Shown one piece after another: positions 12,972-24,433 of a stretch of 64,000 nt of DNA (positions within the stretch are counted from its first letter, which is position 1; every line of letters begins with the position of its first letter). A model generated the notes under the pieces. It saw only the letters and a list, made by a program, of their open reading frames with translations. It ran no database searches and was not told the DNA's origin. This DNA comes from Vitellaria paradoxa (lineage: Eukaryota; Streptophyta; Magnoliopsida; Ericales; Sapotaceae), in contig CM034240.1 in assembly GCA_019916065.1 (NCBI GenBank), positions 15,175,894 through 15,239,893 of the forward strand. Reading direction: 5' to 3'. Both the position numbers and the translations under genes were made by a program.

Positions 12972-13643
12972 TTTTTTGGCTAAAAAGGGTGATGGACGAA
13001 TTTTCAGAAAAAGGCCAAACCCTGCTGGACATGCCTGCTTCAGTCCCAGATGAGTGCCAAATGAATTATTATTGTTATTATTAGTTATTAATAATAAGCC
13101 AACTCAATGCTAGCTAACTTCAGGAAGTCCTATCTAGAAACGACTCTGAGGAGTGCCACATGACTGCATGTGTAGTGTGGACTTAGACGACTGTTTCGTA
13201 AAGGTTAATAAGAAAATAATTATGTTTGTTTTTGTTTTGTGTTTTATTATTTATTTTTTATGTTTTACGACTTGATAGTGAGTTTGAATATTCTTTTTGT
13301 TTTTCAAAGAACCATGCTCAATATTTCTTGATCATATGCATAAACAAATATACTTTTACTTTTTGTTTAAAGATGTAGTATACAATTTATTTATTTTTCT
13401 CCTATTTTTTTTTTCTGACTTAAGAAAATTACGTTAATTATTTTCGTGGATAATGAAGATGGCCGGTGACGCCAAATGATTCAGATGGCCTACCTGCCCT
13501 ACTGGCTAGCTTTTAAAACTCAAGTTTGTGGCTACCAACATCAGGCAAACATGATCCTTATCCAAATCATTTGACCAACAGCGGCTGCTTTAGCAAACAT
13601 TAACTTAAAAAAAAAAAAAGGTTTTTTCCATTAACTTTTGGAA

Positions 13644-13904
13644 AGCATTCCTTTTTTTTTTTTTAATTTATTTTTTATTTGTTTTTTCAATCTCCTTAAA
13701 GCTTAAGAAACTTAAGGAGCATTCTTTAGTAAGTTTTCATGTTTGTATAGTATTACAAAAGTTTACAAATTTGATTAGATAAGCATTCCTTTATTTATTT
13801 ATTGATTTTTTCAATCTCCTTAAAGCTTAAGAAACTTAAGGAGCGTTCTTTAGTAAGTTTTCACGATTGTATAGTATTATAAAAGTTTACAAATTTGATT
13901 AGAT
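13644..13904 (+). repeat. Two-copy tandem duplication, period 124 bases at its right end
   Basis: Copies run about 13644-13781 and 13782-13904. Both carry a small hairpin, CTCCTTAA ... TTAAGGAG, at 13692 and 13816, followed by TTCTTTAGTAAGTTTTCA and end TTACAAATTTGATTAGAT. The second N segment (42350) has only one copy, so the duplication arose in unit 1. Confidence 0.8.
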
Positions 13905-15615
13905 CTCCAAACCATCTTTAAAATATCGATTGTTTTTTAGCGACTTTCACCAAGCTTCCAAGCTGATGGTTTTTCATAGCATATCATAACATAGGGTATG
14001 AGAAAAATACCTCAATTCCAAACTCGAAGGTTACAAAGATTGCATATGAACCTTCGAAGCTATTCTCAAAATTTTCTCTCTCGAAATGGTATGTGTGTGG
14101 TCACATATTAATCTTTGTGTATATGAGTATTATGTCACTGCATAAGAGAAAATCTCTCAACCATTGAGAGGGAATCTCTCATTCACATACATTAAAGAAA
14201 ATTTCTTAACCATTGAGAGAATCTCATCCACTCTACATATATGAAAATGTCTCAATCACTGAGAAGACAAGATCTCAGAAGAGTATTTTTCTGAACCACT
14301 CAGCAGTATCTTGAAATGGGTTATATCTGCATAGCGTTATGACTTCTTTTTCAAGTGATAAAGATAAATATTAAGCTAACTAGATGTAGGCCCATCAAAA
14401 TTAAATTGAGCTAGCTTGGGAACTTGAGACCGATAGACTTTTAGCTCTAACTTAAAGGATTTAGGCCATGTCATCTCATGGCATCCCATCAGCCTTTAAA
14501 TTAATCGTGGGCTATTCCATTAAAAACTTTATTGCAATTTTTTTTTTTGGTAAGTACCTTATTGCAATTTAATTGTCTATGTTAAATTCATTTACTTAAA
14601 ACATTTTTTAATAAAATGAATTTAGCCTTAAACTAATAATATCTACTTAATTAACCCTCCATTACATGCTTGTAATTAAGTTAGGCAAATATTAAATGTC
14701 AAACCTCTTAAATTACATATTTAACTTTAAGTCACTATTTATCCAAACTTTGATCATTTTCAATATTTCTATACTTTTAAATAATTTATAAATAAATATT
14801 ATTATTCAATAAACAGTTATTGAATAAATTGCAACCACAAATTTAACGATCAAGTATAATAAATAGCTTAGGTTAGCACAGAAAAATGAATTTCATCTTA
14901 TAAGTATATGTTCTCACGACTCATAAAATTAAATCTTCAAGTCATCGAGATTTTGAACGTTTATACAAATTTCACTCCGTGATATTTCAAATAGAATTAA
15001 TTCATGAATTCAAGTCTATTACAAAATCAAAATTAAGGTTTATTAAGCATATTAAAACTTTAGTAAATTATGATCAGTGACATTTATTAACCTAGATTAT
15101 AATTTACAATAGTCCATTCAATATGTACATCATATATATACACTAACTTATGGTCTACTTAAAGTTCCTACTTCAGTGATTAAGATAAATCACCCAATTA
15201 AGAAGTAGAAAAGTTACAGTTTTAAAAACCGTTTAGAGTGAAAAAAAATCAAAAGTTAACAAAAGTGAAATTTTTTAGAATTTGGAGTGTAAAAAGTTAT
15301 TTTAAAATGATGGTTGGATGTTTGTATTTGATTTGATATAAAATTATTAAAAATTATATAAAATAACACGTAGCAAAACTTAAGTGGAGAATTTTCAAAA
15401 CTTTTTAAGTTTTGTGAAACTTTTTAATACAAATATCAGTCCAATTTTTTTAAAAATTTGTCAAAATTCGTTGAAGTGCACTATAATGGTTTGTTTTAAT
15501 GAATTTTGACAAAATATTTTAGAAGGTCACTTTAGAAGTTTGAAAAAGTTGAAACTTTTAAAATTTTTTGAACTTAGTTGGAGCTCCAAATGGCCCTTTA
15601 ATATAAAGAAATACC

Positions 15616-15813
15616 TAGGGATGGCCATCTCGGACGACCCGTTCGTACCCTATCCGATGCCCGCCCTAAATGGATAGGAGATTTGGGAATTTTTTGGGGA
15701 TTGGGTAGGGTACGGGGACATTTTTTAAAAAAATTTGGGAATCAGGTAGAGTACGGGTATGAGTCTATTCCTGCCCCATACCCTACCCGTTTTTTGATCC
15801 TACCAATATTCTC

Positions 15814-15862
<49 letters not shown>

Positions 15863-16494
15863 ATTTTTTAGTGTGTTTGTTACGACAGATTTCTCAGTAA
15901 GGTAGTGAATTAAGATTTTAAGTTTCTTTATCTATCACATTCCTATTAAATTACTTTGTTTTCTAGTTTACAAAGAAACTATAAATTGAGATAGACCAAC
16001 TGTGAACGTTTCTTTGTTTACTTTTCCTATTTTGAACCGTAGAACCTATTAATATGGTAAGAAAATAGAAATCTATTAATATGGTAGGAAAATAGAAATC
16101 TTATAAATCTTTCTAAATATATATATATATATATATATATGGGGTATTTTTTGATTTTTTAAATATATATTAGGATTCTACTCTATTTTAACCTTATAAA
16201 TCTTTCTAAATATATATATACATATATATATGGTATTTTTTGATTTTTTAAATATATATTAGGATTCTACTCTATTTTTTAATAAGTCATATTTAAAATT
16301 TTTGTATTTCTATATTTTTTTAATTCAGGTATCCGTTTCTCCATGGGGATCCCCATTCCCCGTTTGGGTCGGGGATGGGTGGTAAAAATAAATCCCCAGT
16401 AGGGATCGGGTAGGGTATAGGGATTGATTTTAGTTTGGGGATTGGGTATGGAGATATGCGTACCCGTCCTCTACCCGCCCTGTGCCCATTCCTA
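15616..16494. mobile_element. hAT-type MITE with 8-bp target duplication
   Basis: The ends are TAGGGATGG and (on the reverse strand) TAGGAATGG. The 8-bp sequence GAAATACC flanks both sides exactly (15608-15615 and 16495-16502), typical of hAT insertion. The subterminal parts are GC-rich, with CCCGCCC/GGGTAGGG-type words in inverted orientation. The interior is AT-rich and contains a long (TA)n run at 15816-15859. No transposase is encoded. Confidence 0.82.
16099..16279 (+). repeat. 93-bp tandem duplication inside the hAT MITE
   Basis: The block starting TTATAAATCTTTCTAAATAT occurs at 16101 and again at 16194. Each copy contains a (TA)n tract and the sequence TTTTTTGATTTTTTAAATAT followed by ATTAGGATTCTACTCTATTT. 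The copies differ mainly in the length of the TA run, consistent with replication slippage or unequal exchange. Confidence 0.75.
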
Positions 16495-16815
16495 GAAATA
16501 CCAATTTCATTAAGAACTGTGAATTTGCTTCTATTCATAAAACTTGTGATTTATGTATTTTTGTGTTAAAATCTTATGTTCAAAACTTAAATCACATACT
16601 TTATAAATAAGGGATAATAATGTATATTTAAATAAATGAATAAATATTTTATTATTATCAAAAAAATAAAATTTTATTACAAATCATGCTTTTAAGGACA
16701 TAAATGTAATACAAGTTTAATACTAGCAACATATAAAAGTTCAGACTTAGAATACATAACATTTGTTTTTCCTAGTGGATATGCCAGTGTCATTGAGTGA
16801 GCATTGTACAGAAGA

Positions 16816-17300
16816 TGTAATATCCATTAACTATTTTTGACGATAATTTGAGATTTTGGGTTATTTTAATACTTAGACTTGGAGTTTAGTCAGAATTATT
16901 GTGTTCGTTTATTTTTTTGGGTCAGGTTAGAATTAAGAGTTATGTTTGAACCTTAGGACTGGTCCAAAAGCCCCACTCCCTTTTTGTTTCTTCTTTTCTT
17001 CTATAGTCTTTTTTTTCTTTTTTTTTTATTTTTTAATCCAGCTAGAGAGAGAAAAAAGAGAGAAGAGAGAAGGTAAAGAGCAAAAGTGAGATTTGGAGAA
17101 GAAAAGTATAGGGTTTTGACTCTTGCAATATGGTGCTCATCGAAGTACTAGCCAAAGTGGCATAAGTTTAGTCCATAACCATCATTTGTATTAGTTATGT
17201 TTTATCTTATACAATCAACATAAATTATTTAGTTTTGCTTGTGTGTGTTGTCTTTTGAGGTTTGTAACTTATTTTATTATTAGTAAAAGAAAAAAATGAT
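16816..17300 (+). mobile_element. Possible remnant of a Ty3-gypsy LTR
   Basis: The stretch begins TGTAATATCC, a common start of plant gypsy LTRs and the same start as the LTR at 48888-50050 read on its own strand. It has an AG-rich leader-like block near 17040-17100. No partner LTR, primer-binding site or pol sequence was seen next to it, and the right edge is arbitrary. Confidence 0.35.
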
Positions 17301-18309
17301 TCAATTAGAGTTGTGAGCACCTATTTGAGTTTAGTTGATTGTTAGTTTGATTTGGGTCATGTTGGCCTTATGTTATCTTTTAGTCATATTTGTGTGATCT
17401 GAAGCGTACGTCTTAATGTTTAGATTCTTATATTATTATTTTAATTAGAATGTTGATGTGTAGGGCTCCTTTATAAAGATTTGCTTAGTATTGTGTGTAA
17501 AATGCTATGGCCAGATATGCCATATTTAAGTAGTTATTTGCATGATAGCTTCTTGGATGGTATTTTATTATCTTTATATAGGAATTGGAAGCGATGCATG
17601 TTAGATACTTTATATTGTATTTGACGTATATTGTATATGTTTACTCAAATGATAATGTGAAACCACTAGTCATCAATGTGATTGGATTTCAAGTTAAAGT
17701 CATTTTCAGTTTAAATTAATTTTTATTTTTATGTATCATTCATTTCAAACTTTTTAAATTAAGGTCTGATAGAAGAACTAGACAAAATAAGTCAGAAATT
17801 AAAACTCCTTTGAAAAGCCTGCGAATAATTGTTGAAAGCATAAACTTTTGATGTAAAGTTGAAAGAAGTCCCGGTGAAACTCAGCCATGGAATATATTGT
17901 TCTATCTCACTCTCGAATCCTAGGGGAATAGCCATTTCTCAGCACCGAAGTGTTCCCACGATTAAATATGATTGACAGCTGCTTTGGATACTTTTACAAA
18001 GCTTTCTAACTTCAAAAAGGATTCTGAAAGTTGACAAAATTAAATTGCTGAAAATTCCTGACACTCGTTGAGTCCGAAGGCGAAATTAAGGCAATAATGC
18101 TACTGCACAGACATGTGTCCACTTCACTTGTCACCCACCATTTTTTACTCATTGTTGGATTCTGATAAGGCACCAGTATAATAATCCAAAGCACTCCATT
18201 GCAATAATTGTACTTGTGCTTCACAAACTTCAATTGCCACCGCACAACTTGCTTTCCACAATAGCATATGCCCACAATATCTATTCTGCAATAAGCAGGA
18301 ATGCTTCAG

Positions 18310-18486
18310 ACTATTTATTTATTTATTTATTTTTAATGACTAAAGGCATTCGTATTATTTCATGCGCACTTTAATTAATTTTTAAAAATTTTAAAATTAA
18401 TGATCAAATAAATTTTTAATGACTTTAAATAAATTCGAACTAAGAAATAAATATAAAATTTTATCATTTAAGTTAACCTTAAAGGT
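18310..18486 (-). mobile_element. tRNA-derived SINE-like insertion in N1
   Basis: Compared with N2 and N3, which run directly from GGAATGCTTC into TTTTTCAACGAC, N1 has about 175 extra bases here. On the minus strand the insert has a box A-like GGTTAACTTAAATGATAAAA and a box B-like TTAGTTCGAATTT, and its far end is T-rich on the plus strand, like a poly(A) tail on the minus strand. The two other N copies act as empty sites. Confidence 0.6.
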
Positions 18487-19558
18487 TTTTTCGACGTTTC
18501 TTTTTACACAAACTTTCCAATTTTGTCACTTTCGAATTGAGAAAGTGGCTTTGATTGTCCTCTAATTTTTTTTTTTAAATTTGTTTATAGAGTTAAATAA
18601 GCGTTAAGTTTTCAACCACTTTTTAGACAATTTTTTTTTTTTCAACTTTGCCTTTTTTTAATTTTTGATCTATATGTCTTTGGTCATTTTTTTTTTTTTT
18701 TGAAGAGTGACGATTTTTTTTATATTTCTGTTTCAATTTGTTTTTAAGAGTTATGACTTTTCTTCTAATATATATAATAAGCCGTAATGCCATTTCAAGG
18801 TACATATTGTCACATTTCTCATTTTTGTCCACATTTTATATATGAAATTAAACTTTTGTCCTTCACGCATATTATTGCTGTTTTTTAATTATATTATTTC
18901 TTATTTATTTAATTTTTTCTTCCACTCGCGTTTTTGTCTTTCTCTGCAATATATATATATATATATATAAATAAAGAGAAAGGGATAGAAATTCAAAATT
19001 TCTTCTTTTGTTTATACTGTGCTTTGGATTAAGAATTTGTCACAGAAAAAAATAAGTTAAGGATTCATTTTTTTTTTTTTTTGTTTAAGTTATGATACAA
19101 AATGTAAAGAAAATATATGAAATATAAAAAATTAAAAAATTTAATATAATATCTTTTATTTTATTTTTTTTAAATCCATTCAGATAAGAGTATGTATTTA
19201 AGATTTTATGTTTTTTTTTTTCATTTTTCCTATCTTTTCTTTTTATTTTTACTTCATTTTTCTGTTTTTTTTTTTTGCACCAAATTCGTACTCTAAACAC
19301 TTTTTTTTTTAATTTTTAAAGTTTTGGATTTTTTTGAGAAGCTCAAATATTTTTATTAACTATATTTCCTCTTTCTTTTTATAATTTTATTTTATATTAC
19401 CCAAATTTTCCCCTCTTACCGATATTTCTCTATGAACAAAAGCAATGAGAAGGGATACGAATTCAAAATTTATTCTCTTGTATAGAATTATGATTGGAAA
19501 TAAAAGAAAAAATAATGGAAGTTAGTAAATTAAAATTAAGTAAATTAAAAAACTAAGG

Positions 19559-19800
19559 TGGCATTTGATTTGTGTTTGTATTTTTTTATTTTCTGTTTTA
19601 TGCATTTTATGTTTTTAAAATTTCAAAAAAAAAAATAGAAAATACATTTGGTCGGACATTTTCTATTTTCTTTTTTTTTAGAATTTTTTTTTATTTTAGG
19701 TTAAAAATGACTTTTTGCCTTTCTAAAACAGATTTTGAATTGTTTTCCTTATTTTCAAACTTAAAATGAAAAATAGGTTTAAAACAGATATACTAAATAA
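19559..19800. repeat. Candidate short MITE in N1
   Basis: The left end GGTGGCATTTGATTTG and the right end ACAGATATACTAAATAATAC resemble the ends of 55716-55970 (ATCATTTGGTTTCTATTTTT ... ACATACCAAATGACACC). Both interiors are T/A-rich with ATTTTCTGTTTTAT-type words. No target duplication was fixed. Confidence 0.4.
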
Positions 19801-22316
19801 TACTTAATATATTAATGAATGATTTTTTTATTATAATTTTTAATTAAGGATAAAGTACCTTTTTTGAAATTATTTTCGCTATATTCTTTTATTATTTTGT
19901 TCAATATTTATCGATTTTTCTTCACTCGTGTCCACTTAGACTGTGTTTGGCTTAATAATTTGATAATAGGATATGAAACTCTTATTTAGATTGTTATAGA
20001 AAATACAAGAAATTAATTTATTAAATTAAAAAATTAATATATTGATGAATACTTTTTATTTTATTATATTTTTATCCATTTAAATAAGAATATTTATATT
20101 TCATGAGATTTTATATTTTTTCTATTTTTTTGCTTCTTTATTTAATTTATTTTTCTTTCATATTTTTATCACTAATTTTTTTTATTCTAAATACAAGTTT
20201 AATAAATTTATATATATTTTTTCTAAACATGAGAGCACGGCCGGCTTTACTAGTATATGTAAATAAATGAATGAAACACCCAACACTTTCAGAAGCAGGA
20301 AAGCCGAGCACCAAAATGGAACACAACGGTCAGAAATTGTTTAATTAGAATCGGCAGCGGAGTCGGGATTTTGACAGAGAGGACAAATTATATATATACT
20401 TATATTTTAATAATAATTAAAACACTATAAAATGTAAAAAATATCATAATGATTATTTTTATTTTATTATGATAAGTAAAGAATTGAATAATATGATAAG
20501 TGTGATGAATAAAAAACATAAATAAATAACTATATATAATTATTTTTTAACATCATTCATGATAATATGCACTTTTTGATTAGGTAAAATTTTTATAATA
20601 GAAAATAAACTTTCTAAAAAAATGTAAAAGAGGTAACTTATCAAAGTTATTTTAATTTTTATAATAAAAAATTAGCTCATATATAATAATAAATTGAAAT
20701 TTTCAAAAATTTATACAGCAATACATTCCCAGCACCATCTGTACCATATTCTTTTAATATATTCTCTAGAATACAATAAATAAAATAATTTTTTTTTCTA
20801 TTTAGTAGACTCTCTATCCAATATTATTATACACCAGTTTCATTAAGCAATCACTAACACATCAAATAATTAATTCTCAAATCTTTTTATATATTTCTTT
20901 TATTATTTATTATTCCGTCATCATATTATACTACTATACATATAATATTAATTAAAATAATAAATAATGTTAAATGAATTCCCTTAGTAGATTTATATAA
21001 TTGTTAAACTTTGAACGAATTCAAAATATTGTATCTAAGTTAAATTATTAGGTTTATTAATGAAATCAAATTCAAGTCGGATAAAAAATGATGCCATTTA
21101 ATATTTTTTGAAAACTATAATATTAATACTATAATAATATATTACAAAATTTCACATTGGACATACTCTCGAATATGCTTTATCCATTACTTGGAATTAA
21201 GTAGCTAGCAATCCAAGCTCTTTTTCTATAATGGGTGCATTTATAGTGATGAAAAAAATTAGTAAAAAATTATCGTTATAATTTGTGGAGTAAATAAAAA
21301 ATTTTTATTTTTTAATTTTTAGTATTTTTATAATATTTAAAATTCGAACAAAGTGAATAACGTTAATTGTTGATACATAATTGACCTGAGATGTGTCAAC
21401 GGGGTCCTGCATTGATTGATGTTTGGTTTTCACGTGATAAGGAAACGATTCTCTTGTCATCCCTTTGAGCATCCAAACTACTGTACAAGATATTATTTAT
21501 TTATTTTTTCAATATTTCTACTTCCTCTTAATGTCTTGGTCTTGGCCTGGTATGGAAATGATTGTCTAGATGTCCCTTTGGGGTTATCCAAAGGACACCA
21601 CACGATTTACTTTTCCTCGAAATTTCTTGTTACCTTATTCCTCGTCATGAAGTTGAATTCAAATGTGAGTTCAAATTATATTTTTAATTTTTAAATTCTT
21701 ATGAAAATTTATGTAATCATAATCAATGAAAATATTTTAATTTTTGACAGTAAAATAAGCTTTTATAAGAATTTAAAAGTTCAAAATAAAAATTTAATTT
21801 TTAAAATTGTGTTTTTATTTCTTCAAAAACCTCCCATTCATTTGAGATGAGGATTAAAAAATCAATTGTTTTAATTTTTAAGTTTAAAGTTTAGTGAATT
21901 ATTTTGATAAGAAAAAAATTATTTTTTAACTTTTAATGTAAAATAATTGTTATTCTATCATTCTTTTGAAGTTAAAATGATCATTCTATTTATCTTTTTT
22001 CTATAGAATAACACATTTTAATATATTATTATTAGAGTGTCAGAAATCAGTAACTTTCTTTGCTAAATTGTTCAATCAACTCATTTCTAGCTGTGGTTGC
22101 TTGTTAGTAGGTTGGTGAACTCAATTGCGTCACAACATTTGCCTCGTTGTTGAAAAACTTGAAAAGGTTTGCTGAGTGGGTGGGATTTGGCTGAATACCC
22201 TTCTGATGGTCAAATTAGTATTAATTGGAGTAAGAGAGCTAAAGAAAGCAGAGAAGTAGAGTATTAGCAAGTTAGTAGTGTCTAATCTATCTCACATATG
22301 TCGTTTGGTAATTATG

Positions 22317-23055
22317 GATAGGGATGGGAATAGATTGGATCGGGATTGAGTATTGTCTATACCATCCCCAAATCTGTCAGATAAAAAAAATACTCAAACT
22401 AGGCGGGTACTTGAACGGCCTATTTTTAATTGGCTACCATCCTCTAGCCCATTGGGTATCCATAACCTTCAAATATGAGGTAGTTAAATTAAAAAGAATG
22501 ATTAAAAAATTCTTTGAATACTATAACCTTATAAGTAATTTTGTATTTTAAAAGATTAAAAAAATTATCTTTCAATTGATAAAAGTTTTTAAATATTTTT
22601 TAATTAGTAAAATTTATTATATTACTTTTATAAAAATAATTAAAAAAAATCTTATATCTGATCACATTTTAAACCTCTACTATAATTAAGTAAAAAAAAA
22701 AAAAAAAAGGATTGCATACATTTGTTACATCAAAAACCAAATCCTCAATTTCAAATATTATTTAGTGTCATAATCTTAAATTATTTGATATTAATTAAAT
22801 GGTCTCTACCCTTTAAACATAATATATATATATATATATATATAGTATCCAAATTGATGGTATTATTTACATAAATTTAGATATCTAATAATTTAGACTG
22901 GTAATTGAATAATTTAGACGAGTAATCAGATAATACCGGCTAGGTATCTAATGAGTGAGTAATCGGTGTAGGTAATTTAAGCGATAATTGGGTAAAACCA
23001 GTTGATATCTTATAATCAGTATAATCAGATATACTACATTTACCATTCTCATATA
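22317..23055. repeat. Possible MITE upstream of S1
   Basis: The left side starts GATAGGGATGGGAATAG, like the TAGGGATGG end of the hAT MITE at 15616, and a weak mirror (TTTACCATTCTCATA) lies near 23040. The interior holds a (TA)n run at 22824-22843 and repeated AATTTAGAC/GAGTAATC-type words at 22890-22990. No clear target duplication was seen. Confidence 0.3.
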
Positions 23056-23360
23056 CTATATTTATTTTTTGGGCAATTCAGAATTTACACCAGTTTACTG
23101 CAGGCGTACACTAAATTTACGACAGGTACACTACATTTAAACCATGAAGGCAAAAATATCAAATTAACAAAAATCTAGAAAGTTAAATTTTTTATTTTTT
23201 TAAAACACCAAAAAAAAAAAACTAATTTTTTAGTAATAATTAGTTAAAAAAATCTAATTTTTTTCCCTTTATAGACTAAACCTTACTTGTCTCTTAAATA
23301 CCCAAATTACTATTGTTAACTTAAAAATTAATTCCATACATGTCCTAAGTCGGTTGATGT

Positions 23361-23403
23361 CGTCATATGTCGTCAGACAGCATTTCGCTTTTGGTGTATA
23401 TAT
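23361..23403 (+). promoter_or_regulatory. S1 core promoter: TGACG-type motif region and TATA box
   Basis: A TATATAT box at 23397-23403 lies 56 bases before the S1 start codon. About 30 bases upstream is CGTCATATGTCGTC (23361-23374). The S3 promoter has the same layout, with TATAAAT 58 bases before its ATG and a perfect palindrome CGTCATATGACG. CGTCA/TGACG is the core of bZIP (TGA factor) sites; in S1 one half of the palindrome is changed to TGTCG. Confidence 0.6.
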
Positions 23404-23452
23404 GTAGGTAGTTAAGGCGCCTTTTGTTGCTCAAGAATACAATTAACTTAAT

Positions 23453-24401
23453 ATGTGTACTAAGCAGTCAGTCTCTCACTGGTTCTTCTGCTCTTGTTTG
23501 GTAATTGCCATCTTCGCCGGTGGTACAGATGGCACTTCAAGTTATGATGACAGCAGAGAGGTTTGTTCCTTTAGTTTGTCATTCTTATATATATATATAT
23601 ATATATATGTTTTGTATATATTCTATATCTTATTGGGATGCCCTCATGACAGACATAAATTAAAGAGGGTTTAACCAGTCAGAATTTTTTAAACCAAGAT
23701 ATGCTTAAACTGAACACTATCCAATTTTCATTACTTTATACAAAGGAGTGGCACAGAACCTGGAATGTTTCAAATTTACTCTCCTTTGCCTTGGAGTTTT
23801 ATTTGAAATTTATTTTAAGATTTTTTTATAATAATTAAAGTTTGAGCTTTTTCAAAAAATTAAGAAGAAAAATAAAAGAATTTATAGCCAATGAAAATTG
23901 CAATCACTTTATTATTATTTGAGAAAAAAAAGAAAAAGGAGACTTCATATCCTCAATTTGAAATTCGAGTAGAACTTCAAAGGTACGTTAAAAGGAAAAT
24001 TTGTCCAAAGAATTTGGTGTGTGAGATGTAGGTTTACATTGTGCACATGGGATCACTACCCGAGGGAGAATACTCACCTTCATCCCACCATGTCAGTCTT
24101 CTACAAAGTGTAATGACTGATGAGAGGTAATCAGTTTATCCTATTTGGGAATTGGGATTAATTTTCTGTTCATGTGTGTAATCTCAATCACGAAAACTTA
24201 CAAACTTCTCTATTTGTTTATCTACAGCAAGGCACCAAATCACTTGATTCGAAGTTACACAAAAAGTTTCAATGGATTTGCTGCTAGACTTACCAAGGAA
24301 GAGCAAGAAAAGATAGCCAGTATATATAAATTGAATGGGGTTTTATATATTTAATTTATTTATTATTATTTCTTTTTACAAAGATACATTTCAAATTATA
24401 T

Positions 24402-24433
<32 letters not shown>

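Larger units (their letters stand above)
17405..21110. repeat. N1: unit-1 copy of the repeated non-coding segment
   Basis: Long stretches match 42387-45709 (N2) and, for the part 18040-20390, also 52556-55010 (N3). Shared landmarks are GACACTCGTTGAGTC (18061), the CAATAATTGTACTTGTGC block (18202), a GAGCACGGCCGGCTT word (20232) and AACACTTTCAGAAGCAG (20283). The first 280 bases of the three-way shared part are the least AT-rich and best conserved. The rest is T-rich and low in complexity. No intact frame is shared among the copies. Confidence 0.8.
12972..23360. other. Intergenic region between A1 and S1
   Basis: No gene was recognised in these 10 kb. The region holds a local duplication (13644-13904), a hAT MITE (15616-16494), a possible gypsy LTR remnant (16816-17300), the N1 copy of the repeated segment, a SINE and low-complexity T-rich tracts (18540-20200). 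Sequence around 13440-13720 and 17405-21110 reappears downstream of the A2 fragment. The 3.7 kb between those two blocks is absent from the second copy. Confidence 0.6.

Noticed and set aside
18540..20200. Several Lys- or Phe-rich open frames in the T-rich part of N1
   Set aside because: They come from poly-T/poly-A tracts and are not conserved in N2 or N3.
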